64,000 bases of DNA from Pedobacter sp. MC2016-14 (GCF_020991475.1 NZ_JAJMPA010000001.1:434001-498000); one strand, 5' to 3'; positions 18,036 through 25,048 are shown, numbered from the stretch's first letter. Translations and numbers: made by a program. Notes: generated from the letters alone by a model not told the origin.

Positions 18036-18680
18036 ATGGCAATACTAAAAAATGGAATTTTCGGAGGATTTACCGGCAAGGTAGGAAATATGGTGGGTTA
18101 CGAGGCTGGAGGAAAGTTTTTGGTAAAAAGCGCACCAAAGAAATCTACGCTCCCCCCCACAGAAAAACAAATCAATCACCGTGCAAAGTTTAAGCTCATG
18201 ATTGGCTTTTTAACAATCATCAGGGATTTTATTTCTGTAGGCTTCAATACGGCGAAACGGGAACATACAGCAATGAACATGGCTATGAGGCACAATTTAA
18301 AAAATGCAGTGACCGGCTTGGGACCCGATTTTGCAATTGATTATCCCCTTTTAATGATCAGTATGGGCAACCTGCCAATTGCCAGCTTTCCGACTGCGGA
18401 ATATACCGGGGACAGCCAGCTGCAGTTTAGCTGGGTAAATGATCAAAGCAATCAACATTGCAGCTGGCTGGATGAGTTGAATATAATGGTTTACAATGAA
18501 GCTAAAAACGAATTCTTAATATGGAAGGGAGAGGCCAGGCGCAAAGATCAAATTTGCAAACTTAAACTGCCAGAAGATTTTATTGGAGATGAATTGCATT
18601 GCTACTTCTATTTTATCAATGAAAACGGAATGACCAGCAACAGTATGTACGCAGGGCTGGTTCAATTAAAAAACATTTAA
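18036..18680 (+). CDS. DUF6266 family protein (first copy)
   Basis: A 214-residue protein of unknown function typical of Bacteroidota. The start at 18036 gives MAILKNGIFGGFTGKVGNMVGYE, the family N-terminus rich in glycine. A TEKQxxxRxKFKLMIGFL block follows (about residues 48-66), then a helical region, and the C-terminal half looks beta-rich (MVYNEAKNEFLIWKGEARR, then a CYFYFINENGMTSNSMYAGLV ending that recurs in the other copies). No signal peptide or membrane helix is seen. It is followed 10 bases later by a second, diverged copy. Function is not known. Confidence 0.8.
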   Translation: MAILKNGIFGGFTGKVGNMVGYEAGGKFLVKSAPKKSTLPPTEKQINHRAKFKLMIGFLTIIRDFISVGFNTAKREHTAMNMAMRHNLKNAVTGLGPDFAIDYPLLMISMGNLPIASFPTAEYTGDSQLQFSWVNDQSNQHCSWLDELNIMVYNEAKNEFLIWKGEARRKDQICKLKLPEDFIGDELHCYFYFINENGMTSNSMYAGLVQLKNI

Positions 18681-18690
18681 ACTTAATGAT

Positions 18691-19326
18691 ATGGCGATTT
18701 TAAAACATTCAGATCAAGGTTCGATAACCGGAGCTATTGGCCCGGTAACAGTTTACCAGTCTAAAGGACAATCCATTGTCCGGAAACGACGAAACATCGG
18801 GGGTAAACCTTCCACTGAAAAACAACTGAGCAGGCAACAGCGCATAAAACTGGTTGTGGATTTTTTGCGGCCGATAAAAGAATTTACTTATGCAGGCTTT
18901 AGGGATGTAGATAGAGCAGCCGGCGTTTCCATCTACAATGTAGTGACCTCAGAGCTGCTACGTAATGCCATTACAGGAACCTATCCTGCACAGGAAATTG
19001 ATTACAAAAATGTGATTTTGAGTAAAGGAGCTTTGAAAACAGCCATTGGCGCCAGCGTTTCTGCCATAGATGGCGAGCTGATATTTCACTGGATCAGGAC
19101 AGCAGGCGACTTCAATTCTACTGACCGTGTGATGCTGATGGCCTATTGCCCGGAATTAAAAGAAGCTGCTTACGAAATAAGTGGTGCGAAGAGAATGGTG
19201 GGTACAGCTATATTAACATTAGAAAAATCATGGCAGGGAAAATATGTAGAGACTTACATCTCGTTTAGGTCTGAAGGAAAAAAAATATCGGCAAATAGTT
19301 TTTATACAGGAAATTTGAAGATATAA
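18691..19326 (+). CDS. DUF6266 family protein (second copy, diverged)
   Basis: A 211-residue relative of the preceding gene product. It keeps MAILK, the TGAIGPVTVYQSKGQSIVR segment, the PSTEKQLSRQQRIKLVVDFL block and the SANSFYTGNLKI ending, but has lost the GGFxGK glycines of the other two copies. It starts 10 bases after the first copy and is probably co-transcribed. No terminator with a convincing T-run follows. Function unknown. Confidence 0.75.
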   Translation: MAILKHSDQGSITGAIGPVTVYQSKGQSIVRKRRNIGGKPSTEKQLSRQQRIKLVVDFLRPIKEFTYAGFRDVDRAAGVSIYNVVTSELLRNAITGTYPAQEIDYKNVILSKGALKTAIGASVSAIDGELIFHWIRTAGDFNSTDRVMLMAYCPELKEAAYEISGAKRMVGTAILTLEKSWQGKYVETYISFRSEGKKISANSFYTGNLKI

Positions 19327-19455
19327 ACGAACGATCAGGACTGATTTTGCCATAAACAAGAAGAAAAAATAGCGCATTAAGCCAGGATTGCTGAAAAAGA
19401 AATTAACATTTTAAGATTTCCTGAGATTTAATATGCTGGAGAACTGAACGCTAAG

Positions 19456-19471
19456 CTTCACATATGTGAAG
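19456..19471. promoter_or_regulatory. 16-bp perfect palindrome, possible operator
   Basis: CTTCACATATGTGAAG reads identically on both strands. The arms TTCAC/GTGAA have the size of a dimeric regulator site. A Crp/Fnr-type regulator is encoded about 0.6 kb away, but any link is only a suggestion. Confidence 0.35.
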
Positions 19472-19725
19472 GAAACGTAATCAGGCGCAAATTTATTTTC
19501 TTTTGGATTTTACAGCCCTAAGATATTATATGTTCTTTAAGATTAACATCGGGATTTTTTTATTTTCTCATTCGCAAATTTTCGCATTAATTAAGAGGTA
19601 AAAAACATAAAATGTTGATAAGTTACAGGGCAGATCCCGTATAAAAAACATGCATTTTCCAGAAAATCTGTAGCTTTAAGAATGGAGTGACAAGAGCAAT
19701 TAACCGGTTGTCAACCAGCTTAGAA

Positions 19726-19731
19726 AGGAGG
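19726..19731 (+). promoter_or_regulatory. Strong Shine-Dalgarno site (AGGAGG)
   Basis: AGGAGG lies 8 bases before the ATG at 19740. Such a site is unusual in Bacteroidota, where most genes here lack one, and it supports the small gene downstream as real and well translated. Confidence 0.6.
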
Positions 19732-19739
19732 TATTTGAA

Positions 19740-19952
19740 ATGACAAGGAGAGAAAAAACAAGAAGATTAGTGATTGATGTTAGAGACGTAATGGGCATGC
19801 TCCGTTTGGAAATATCCGCTTCCTATAAGGCACTTCAGAACATGAAGGCATTTTTTAACAAGTCCAAACACCAGTATATAGGCCTGAGAGATTTTTCTGA
19901 GTACACAGGATTAGCCCTCGACGACATTGAAGCCTACATTGATGCCAATTAA
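19740..19952 (+). CDS. Small protein, possible helix-turn-helix fold
   Basis: A 70-residue, basic protein that I do not recognise with certainty. The arrangement VRDVMGMLRLEISASYKALQNMK, then HQYIGLRDFSEYTGLALDDIEAYI, looks like two helical hairpins, the second resembling the small Bacteroidota DNA-binding or excisionase-like proteins that begin with a DVM helix. Reality of the gene is supported by AGGAGG at 8 bases spacing and by an intrinsic terminator downstream (20087-20116). No phage integrase is near. A regulatory role is a guess. Confidence 0.6.
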   Translation: MTRREKTRRLVIDVRDVMGMLRLEISASYKALQNMKAFFNKSKHQYIGLRDFSEYTGLALDDIEAYIDAN

Positions 19953-20078
19953 AACCGATTATCAACTAAACATTAAGCAAAATTATGCAGTACAAGTCAA
20001 GCTATTTCCTTTCGATGATCATTGTTCAAGTCTGGTGGTTATTAAGACAAAAACAAATTTACTGGCTTTAATTAAAAC

Positions 20079-20723
20079 TCATTTGGGACCAGCCTTTAGG
20101 TGGCTGGTTCTTTTTTCTTTATATAACCTACTCAGAGATCCGGGCGTAATGTGAAGAAAACTGGCTATGATCCATTTATGTAGCTGTATCGAAAAAGACT
20201 GGAACATATCGACATATTGTGTCTCGAAATCCGCGAGTTTTTCTTTTCCTGGTTTCCTGGTCATCATATCTTTAAGCGTATGTTTCTGCGACTTTTTAGC
20301 AATTATCCTGTTCCATAAAGGAATAACTTCAGGACAATTTGTGCTGATGCGCTCATAAACAGCATAGCTAATTTCAATCACATGGGTGTTGCGACCGGCT
20401 ACCAGACTGTATAAAGAGGCGTCATTACCTAACCAACCAGCAGGCACGATGACTACTTCGCCAGCAACAAAAATCAAGTGAACATCGTCGGTTTCATGGA
20501 AAGCCACAACACAACCCTCATTTACAAACCAGCATTTGCGGCAAATATCTCCATAAGGATGCAACATAGATGCTTGCTCACTCAAATACCCCACTCCTCC
20601 ACGTCTTAATTCCTGCTCGGCAGCCAGGTCAAACGCCTTCAATAATCTGAGTTCATTTATAAATTGATCTTCAAAATCCTGCCTTATTTTGGGTACCCTG
20701 GTTAATGAGTGCGCTATGGTCAT
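20079..20723 (-). CDS. Crp/Fnr-type regulator (cyclic-nucleotide-binding fold)
   Basis: A 214-residue protein with an N-terminal beta-roll (about residues 50-130, containing VNEGCVVAFH and IFVAGEVVIVPAGWLG) and a C-terminal helical segment ending in IIASFLHITPGSLSRLYKEK, which resembles the Crp winged helix recognition region. Cysteines in DICRKC occur within the roll but not in an Fnr cluster pattern. It is transcribed alone towards the small gene, and its last codons form the terminator hairpin on the opposite strand. Targets and ligand are unknown. Confidence 0.75.
   Translation of the reverse strand: MTIAHSLTRVPKIRQDFEDQFINELRLLKAFDLAAEQELRRGGVGYLSEQASMLHPYGDICRKCWFVNEGCVVAFHETDDVHLIFVAGEVVIVPAGWLGNDASLYSLVAGRNTHVIEISYAVYERISTNCPEVIPLWNRIIAKKSQKHTLKDMMTRKPGKEKLADFETQYVDMFQSFSIQLHKWIIASFLHITPGSLSRLYKEKRTSHLKAGPK
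20087..20116 (+). terminator. Intrinsic terminator for the small gene
   Basis: GACCAGCC (20087-20094) pairs with GGCTGGTT (20102-20109) over a 7-base loop and is followed by TTTTTT. The T-run is only on the + strand. The stem lies within the last codons of the convergent Crp/Fnr-type gene. Confidence 0.75.
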
Positions 20724-20749
20724 TTTCTTTTACAATATTAAGTTAATGG

Positions 20750-20757
20750 CAAAGCTA
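20750..20757 (-). promoter_or_regulatory. -7 promoter box of the Crp/Fnr-type gene
   Basis: On the - strand this reads TAGCTTTG, an exact TAnnTTTG match, 26 bases before the start codon. A TTTG at 20777-20774 could be the -33 element with a short 16-base spacer. Confidence 0.5.
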
Positions 20758-21033
20758 CAGTTTGGTAGTTCAACAAAACTTCACAAATGTTAAAGAAATA
20801 GAAAAATCGCGTTTTTAGCTCCTTCATCATGACAACCAGCGGAAAAAATACCAACGATTATTGGTTCAATATTTTACACAGGACTACTTTTTTTGATAGT
20901 TTTTGACAAAAAATACTAGCAATTCCTTGCTTTACAAGGCATTAAAAAAGCTACCCTTATGTTTGTACTGTTGGTTAAGCAAACCTGTTGAGCGGCCAAC
21001 TTTAACAATTATTTTACACTTAATCTCAAAATT
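20758..21033 (+). other. Intergenic region before the third DUF6266 gene
   Basis: With the promoter boxes it separates two divergent genes by about 310 bases. No gene was recognised. It includes the + strand -7 box at 20958-20965 and a short GTTGG/CCAAC inverted repeat (20970-20974 with 20996-21000) in the predicted leader. Confidence 0.4.
20958..20965 (+). promoter_or_regulatory. -7 promoter box before the third DUF6266 gene
   Basis: TATGTTTG, an exact TAnnTTTG match, is 68 bases before the ATG at 21034. The first DUF6266 gene has the same octamer, also followed by TA, 62 bases before its ATG, suggesting common regulation or a shared origin. Confidence 0.5.
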
Positions 21034-21678
21034 ATGGGAACACAACCAAAAGGAGCCTTTGGAGGCTTCATCGGAAAAGCAGGCCCGCTTATCGGCTACA
21101 ACCTTAAGGGGCAAAATGTGATTACCGGCTTGCACAACAAATCAAGCAAGCCCGCCACACAAAAACAAAAAGATCAACGCTACAAATTTGGAATGATCAC
21201 TTCATTCCTGGCGCACATTGGCGACCTGATCGAAATCGGCTTTGCGAGAAAAGCAAAAGCAACAGAGACGGCAATGAATGCTGCTGTTTCTTATAACCTA
21301 ACACATGCTACAATGGGGCTCTCACCCAATTTTGAGATTGACTTTACCACGCTCAAAACCAGCTTAGGTTCAGTTACCCAGGCAAAAAACCTGCTGGTTG
21401 TACCGACAGCGGGTAACAACATCAATTTTACCTGGGATTTGGCCAGCGGCGGCCCCAGCACCCAAAGCGATCCTACTGATCAGCTGATGTTGCTGATCTA
21501 CAATCCAGAACTGGACGAATTCCTGCCCGTAGTTGGCGCAGCACCACGTTCAGCTTTAACTTACAGTCTGCATGTACCATCAGATTTTTCTGGAGCAGAA
21601 ATCCATTGTTACTGTAGTTTTGTAGGAAAAGAGGGTCGTGTGAGCGACAGTATTTACCGAAACGTAGTACTCCTGTAA
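21034..21678 (+). CDS. DUF6266 family protein (third copy)
   Basis: A 214-residue member with the full family N-terminus GAFGGFIGKAGPLIGYNLKGQ, the KPATQKQKDQRYKFGMITSFL block and the C-terminal MLLIYNPELDEFLPVVGAAPRS and SDSIYRNVVLL elements. It is closer in motif content to the first copy than to the second. A long perfect stem follows its stop codon, yet three genes on the same strand continue closely behind. No function is known for the family; here it heads a run that looks like a lysis module. Confidence 0.8.
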   Translation: MGTQPKGAFGGFIGKAGPLIGYNLKGQNVITGLHNKSSKPATQKQKDQRYKFGMITSFLAHIGDLIEIGFARKAKATETAMNAAVSYNLTHATMGLSPNFEIDFTTLKTSLGSVTQAKNLLVVPTAGNNINFTWDLASGGPSTQSDPTDQLMLLIYNPELDEFLPVVGAAPRSALTYSLHVPSDFSGAEIHCYCSFVGKEGRVSDSIYRNVVLL

Positions 21679-21689
21679 ATTAACCCGGC

Positions 21690-21735
21690 AATGCACACCT
21701 TGTTGAACAGGACCAGCAGGTGTGCATTCACTTTT
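21690..21735 (+). terminator. Stem-loop after the third DUF6266 gene, weak terminator or processing site
   Basis: AATGCACACCT (21690-21700) is perfectly complementary to AGGTGTGCATT (21718-21728), an 11-bp stem with a 17-base loop. Only TTTT follows, after CAC, so termination may be partial. It would reduce rather than abolish expression of the membrane protein, hydrolase and lipoprotein genes downstream. Confidence 0.5.
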
Positions 21736-21754
21736 AACATTAACACAGACGATT

Positions 21755-22126
21755 ATGACAAGTTTAGCAATTAAGTTCCCCCGGAATTGGGGCTTCAACG
21801 GTTACACAGGGCATTTGGCCTTCGGCTTTATTCTTTTCCTATACCTGGCTGTCAGGTTTCAAATGAACAGCACTGATCCCGCTGCCGTAGCAGGGATAGA
21901 AAGTATTTGGCTATTGATAGCCTGCAGCGGCCTTGTATTTATGGCAGTAATTGCCTTATGCAAAACTCTATTAACAAAATTCTGGTCGGCCTTAGACTTG
22001 CCTGATTTAGAATTTATGGTTTTACATTTTAAAAGTTTAGAATTATGGAAACAACTAAGTTTTTACTTGTCTTTATTTGGCTTGCTGCTGCTGGCGGCAA
22101 CAGGCTGCCTGATGGCAATTTGCTAG
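21755..22126 (+). CDS. Small three-helix membrane protein, holin-like
   Basis: A 123-residue protein of unknown family with three hydrophobic segments (about residues 20-36, 48-73 and 101-123) and a short N-terminal soluble part. The ATG at 21755 was chosen because upstream in-frame codons lie in the preceding stem-loop. The last 82 bases overlap the start of the hydrolase gene in another frame. Size, topology and overlap with a peptidoglycan hydrolase gene are like those of phage holins, but no holin family motif was recognised, so this is inference from context. Confidence 0.6.
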   Translation: MTSLAIKFPRNWGFNGYTGHLAFGFILFLYLAVRFQMNSTDPAAVAGIESIWLLIACSGLVFMAVIALCKTLLTKFWSALDLPDLEFMVLHFKSLELWKQLSFYLSLFGLLLLAATGCLMAIC

Positions 22127-22551
22127 CAGGGATTGCTAAAGCAGAAATCGGTGTACGCGAGCTGAGCGGACACAATGACGGGCAAAGGGTTGCAGCGTAC
22201 CAAAAAGCTGGTGATTGTACTAAGGGTGATCCCTGGTGTGCTGCCTTTATCAGCTGGGTTTTTAAACAAGCAGGATATCCAGCTCCACGAACGGGCTGGT
22301 CTCCCAATTTATTTCCATCTTCCAGAGTAGTAAAAGTGCCTGAAAGGGGCACCGTACTTGGAATTTATTTCCCGGCCTTAAAGCGAATTGCACATTGCGG
22401 ACTGGTAACAGGGGTACACAACAACTGGGTATATTCTGTAGAAGGAAATACGAATGTGGCAGGCAGCAGAGAGGGTGATGGTGTGTATGCACGCATACGC
22501 CACAGGAAAAGCATCAGCCGATATGCGGATTGGATGAAAAAGAAAATTTAA
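22045..22551 (+). CDS. NlpC/P60-CHAP-like cysteine peptidoglycan hydrolase (endolysin-like)
   Basis: A 168-residue protein. After a short hydrophobic N-terminus (FLLVFIWLAAAGG), which may act as a signal or signal-arrest sequence, comes the catalytic domain: IAKAEIGVRELSG, then GDPWCAAFISWVFKQAG with candidate nucleophile Cys65, AHCGLV with His117, and VEGNTN with Glu133 or Asn135 as third residue. This motif set belongs to the TIGR02594-type CHAP-like hydrolases that cut peptide bonds in the cell wall. It begins inside the holin-like gene and is followed after 10 bases by a lipoprotein gene. Confidence 0.82.
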   Translation: METTKFLLVFIWLAAAGGNRLPDGNLLAGIAKAEIGVRELSGHNDGQRVAAYQKAGDCTKGDPWCAAFISWVFKQAGYPAPRTGWSPNLFPSSRVVKVPERGTVLGIYFPALKRIAHCGLVTGVHNNWVYSVEGNTNVAGSREGDGVYARIRHRKSISRYADWMKKKI

Positions 22552-22561
22552 CGACGCGTTT

Positions 22562-23071
22562 ATGGAATTATTAAAATTTAATGCCACCTGTTTGGCGACA
22601 CTGACTTGCATGGGTTGCAGTTCGGTTAAAAATCAAGAATTGAGCACTGCTCAGCAAAAAAGGAAGTTGCAACTGCAGATGATTTCGAAATATCTTAGTG
22701 TAAATGAAGACAGCACCAGTAACAGCAGCTTATTTCTGAAACACGATTCGGCAGGAACTGAATTTACGGTAGAGATCTGGCCAAGCGGGCCCTTCGATTT
22801 CTCGCCTTATAAAGGCTTTGAAGGTACAGCTCAAAAAATTATTTACCATGGAAAAACCGCACAGCTTTTTAACACTTTCCAAAATCAGGAGCAAAATGGG
22901 CACAGCAGGAGCATGGAAATGAACAGTATCAAAACTAAACTTGAAGAAAGCAGGGAGGAAAAACAATTGAATAAAACACTGGAGGTTAAACGCAGCAGCA
23001 GCTGGAAACGGTGGCTCCTGCTTTCCATAGGTTTGCTGTTTGCCGCGCTTGCTTATAAATTTTTGAAATAA
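22562..23071 (+). CDS. Lipoprotein with C-terminal membrane helix, unimolecular-spanin-like
   Basis: A 169-residue protein with an N-terminal hydrophobic stretch ending in TCMGCSS, a plausible though non-canonical lipobox with Cys19 as lipidated residue. The middle is hydrophilic, with a charged, probably helical part (residues about 118-148), and the end is a single membrane helix (about 150-167, WLLLSIGLLFAALAYKFL). An outer-membrane lipid anchor plus a C-terminal inner-membrane helix in one chain is the topology of phage u-spanins such as T1 gp11. No sequence similarity was recognised. It converges with the next gene, overlapping it by 19 bases. Confidence 0.6.
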   Translation: MELLKFNATCLATLTCMGCSSVKNQELSTAQQKRKLQLQMISKYLSVNEDSTSNSSLFLKHDSAGTEFTVEIWPSGPFDFSPYKGFEGTAQKIIYHGKTAQLFNTFQNQEQNGHSRSMEMNSIKTKLEESREEKQLNKTLEVKRSSSWKRWLLLSIGLLFAALAYKFLK

Positions 23072-24042
23072 GCCGGTTTATCTTTATCAAACAGCAGCTT
23101 CAGCTTTTCGGAGGTAAGGGGTTTTGTGACAAAATCTTTCACAAAGCTGAAAGCCCGGGCTCTTGAACGCTCTAACGGATCTATAGAGGAAGAAACAATA
23201 ATAACGTCTACCAGGATCCCTTGCTCCTGCATCATGCCCAGGAATGCCCAGCCATCAATTTCGGGCATATGCAAGTCAAGGAACAGGAGGTCCGGGTTTT
23301 GTGCTTTAACGTAGTCAAATGCCTTTTTAGGCTCGTCAAAAGTAACGAGGCATTTTTCTACATCTAAGCCAGAAAGCAACATTTCATGCATCCTGTTTGT
23401 TAGCTTGTCATCGTCAAGCAATACAATATGCTTACTATCCGGATTAACAGACTCTGGCTGAAAGAATACGATGTGCTCGTTATTGTGCAGGAGGTCATTG
23501 AGCAGTTTGATAATTTCATCCAGCTTCTCTGCCTGTGCATTAATGTCGGACAGCAAACCGCTAAGTCTAATTACATCGTAGGCTTCCAGCTTTTTATTTT
23601 TGATGCTGCCGGATAAACTGAGGATATTGGAAATTGGCGCCCTTAATTCGTGCGAAGCCACATGTGAATATTCATTGAGTAGTTTGAGCTGTCGCTTAAT
23701 TCTATTGCTGCTCACCACTGTACAGCTCACATACTGAACTTCATTTTGAATAAAAATTGGTGTGAAAGTGACCTGAAATACAACATCTCCTTCTTCGGCC
23801 AGCGCCACCTTCTTTTCCAGGCTAAAACACTGTCCGGCGAAGCAATTTTCTACCCTGCTGATAAAGTTTTCGCGGTAACGTTGTGTAAGCAATTCCTCAA
23901 TTTGTTGCCCCAGAGCTAAGTTGCCCGATACAAAAACAGATAGCTTATCCATTGGATGAACAGAAAAAGAAGCAAGCTGAAATTTTTTATCGATCAAAAA
24001 ATAGGAGCTGTTGTAGCTGTCGCATACAAGGTTAGTTCTCAT
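23053..24042 (-). CDS. PAS-like/HisKA/REC protein lacking an ATPase domain
   Basis: A 329-residue cytoplasmic signalling protein. Residues 1-115 look like a PAS sensor fold; 120-190 form a HisKA dimerisation helix pair with the histidine in YSHVASHELRAPISN; 200-325 is a receiver domain with the acidic pocket LLDDDK, phospho-acceptor aspartate in LFLDLHMPEIDG, switch serine in VSSS and the lysine in TKPL. The HATPase_c domain normally between HisKA and REC is absent: after LLNDLLHNNEH the sequence passes directly into the receiver. It therefore cannot autophosphorylate and probably receives phosphate from another kinase, or binds a partner as a scaffold. Confidence 0.85.
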   Translation of the reverse strand: MRTNLVCDSYNSSYFLIDKKFQLASFSVHPMDKLSVFVSGNLALGQQIEELLTQRYRENFISRVENCFAGQCFSLEKKVALAEEGDVVFQVTFTPIFIQNEVQYVSCTVVSSNRIKRQLKLLNEYSHVASHELRAPISNILSLSGSIKNKKLEAYDVIRLSGLLSDINAQAEKLDEIIKLLNDLLHNNEHIVFFQPESVNPDSKHIVLLDDDKLTNRMHEMLLSGLDVEKCLVTFDEPKKAFDYVKAQNPDLLFLDLHMPEIDGWAFLGMMQEQGILVDVIIVSSSIDPLERSRARAFSFVKDFVTKPLTSEKLKLLFDKDKPAYFKNL

Positions 24043-24176
24043 ACAGGGCGTTTTATTGACATTTATTTTTGCTTTTGTACAGTTTATGGGTTAATTTATA
24101 GCAAAAACCAAATCTCGTTATTTTTAGTATATAGCTTAAGATGGGGGTTTTGGAGCTTAAATTGCAAGATTAAGGT

Positions 24177-24184
24177 TACATTTC
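24177..24184 (+). promoter_or_regulatory. Possible -7 promoter box of the XRE regulator gene
   Basis: TACATTTC matches TAnnTTTG at 7 of 8 positions, 42 bases before the ATG at 24227, with TTTG at 24149-24152. An exact match TATTTTTG also occurs further upstream at 24064-24071. Confidence 0.3.
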
Positions 24185-24226
24185 ACCGTTAATCTCGTAT
24201 ACAAATCAACAAATTTAAAACTACTT

Positions 24227-25042
24227 ATGCAAGAAATACTGTCCAAAAAGGCGATCGGCGAGAGAATCAAAAAACTTAGAGTTGAAAATGGACTTTCACA
24301 GTCTTTTTTAGCCAATATCCTTAAGCTTTCCAGAAGCAATTATTCGCAAATTGAAATCGGGAACCAATTTCCTTCCTATCAAACGCTTCTGGCCATATCA
24401 AAATATTTTCAGAAAAGTTACGAATGGCTGTTGCACGGAATAGGTGAACATGAAGTCCTGATACCAATTGATTTATTAAAAAAAACGCCTGAACTTCAAC
24501 AGCCCACTATCGTGCTGAACAAGGATGGTTATGCCGCCACCTTATTCGTTAAGGCAGAGGATACCAAAAAATATGCAAAGTTATTAAATGATGAAGCCTT
24601 TATAGGCAGTTTAGCCCCACTGGAAGTCCCACTGCAGGCCGGGGAAAGATACCGAAGGGCTTTTAGTGTAAAGAACAAAGTATTACCTGCCCCACTTTTG
24701 CAAAATGACCTGCTGATTGCTGAGCATGTTTCAACCTATGCAGAGGTTGTAGTAAACAATTTATACATCATTATTACGAAGAAAGAACTGATTGTAGCCA
24801 GACTGCTTTCTGTAGCCCTCCCTTTTAAGACCCTGTTTTGCGCGCTTAATGAAAACGAAGCTAGTTTTGAAGTAAATACAGATGATGTAAAGGAACTGTG
24901 GGAAATTACCGGAAAATACACCAGCAGCCTAAACCCTACTGCCACTGAGTTAGAAAAGAACCTTAAGAAGGTCGAAAATGCACTGAAAGCACTTGAGCAA
25001 GACCTCTTAAGGATCAAATCTATTCAACTGAGTAAAAACTAA
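24227..25042 (+). CDS. XRE-family regulator with degenerate LexA/S24-like C-terminal domain
   Basis: A 271-residue protein. The N-terminal Cro/C1-type helix-turn-helix is at about residues 10-65 (IKKLRVENGLSQSFLANIL, SRSNYSQIEIG). The C-terminal part (about 130-210) follows the LexA/S24 plan, but where peptidases have GDSM it reads KNKVLPAPLLQNDLLIAEHV, and the catalytic lysine region reads IVARL. Both catalytic residues therefore appear lost and self-cleavage is not expected. A lysine- and glutamate-rich coiled helix ends the protein. Such regulators are common in Bacteroidota; the target is unknown. It converges with the symporter gene, 6 bases apart. Confidence 0.88.
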   Translation: MQEILSKKAIGERIKKLRVENGLSQSFLANILKLSRSNYSQIEIGNQFPSYQTLLAISKYFQKSYEWLLHGIGEHEVLIPIDLLKKTPELQQPTIVLNKDGYAATLFVKAEDTKKYAKLLNDEAFIGSLAPLEVPLQAGERYRRAFSVKNKVLPAPLLQNDLLIAEHVSTYAEVVVNNLYIIITKKELIVARLLSVALPFKTLFCALNENEASFEVNTDDVKELWEITGKYTSSLNPTATELEKNLKKVENALKALEQDLLRIKSIQLSKN

Positions 25043-25048
25043 CCGCAA

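Larger units (their letters stand above)
19327..19739 (+). other. Non-coding gap between DUF6266 and a small gene
   Basis: No coding frame was recognised. It contains a 16-base perfect palindrome at 19456-19471 (listed separately), an AT-rich stretch with several T-runs, a near-consensus -7 box TAGCTTTA at 19671-19678, a GGTTG/CAACC inverted repeat at 19706-19716 and a strong ribosome-binding site at 19726-19731. Confidence 0.45.

Noticed and set aside
19334-19348. ATCAG/CTGAT inverted repeat followed by TTTT after the second DUF6266 gene, as terminator
   Set aside because: The loop would be only 2 bases and the stem 5 bp, too weak for a credible intrinsic terminator.
19927-20154. 75-codon + strand open frame after the small gene
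   Set aside because: It runs through the intrinsic terminator and the end of the Crp/Fnr-type gene and shows no protein-like composition.
20903-21121. 72-codon + strand open frame before the third DUF6266 gene
   Set aside because: It overlaps the promoter box, leader and the start of the DUF6266 gene in another frame and resembles no known protein.
21034-23071. Complete prophage or tailocin
   Set aside because: No integrase, terminase, capsid, tail or baseplate gene is present in the window; only lysis-like genes were seen.
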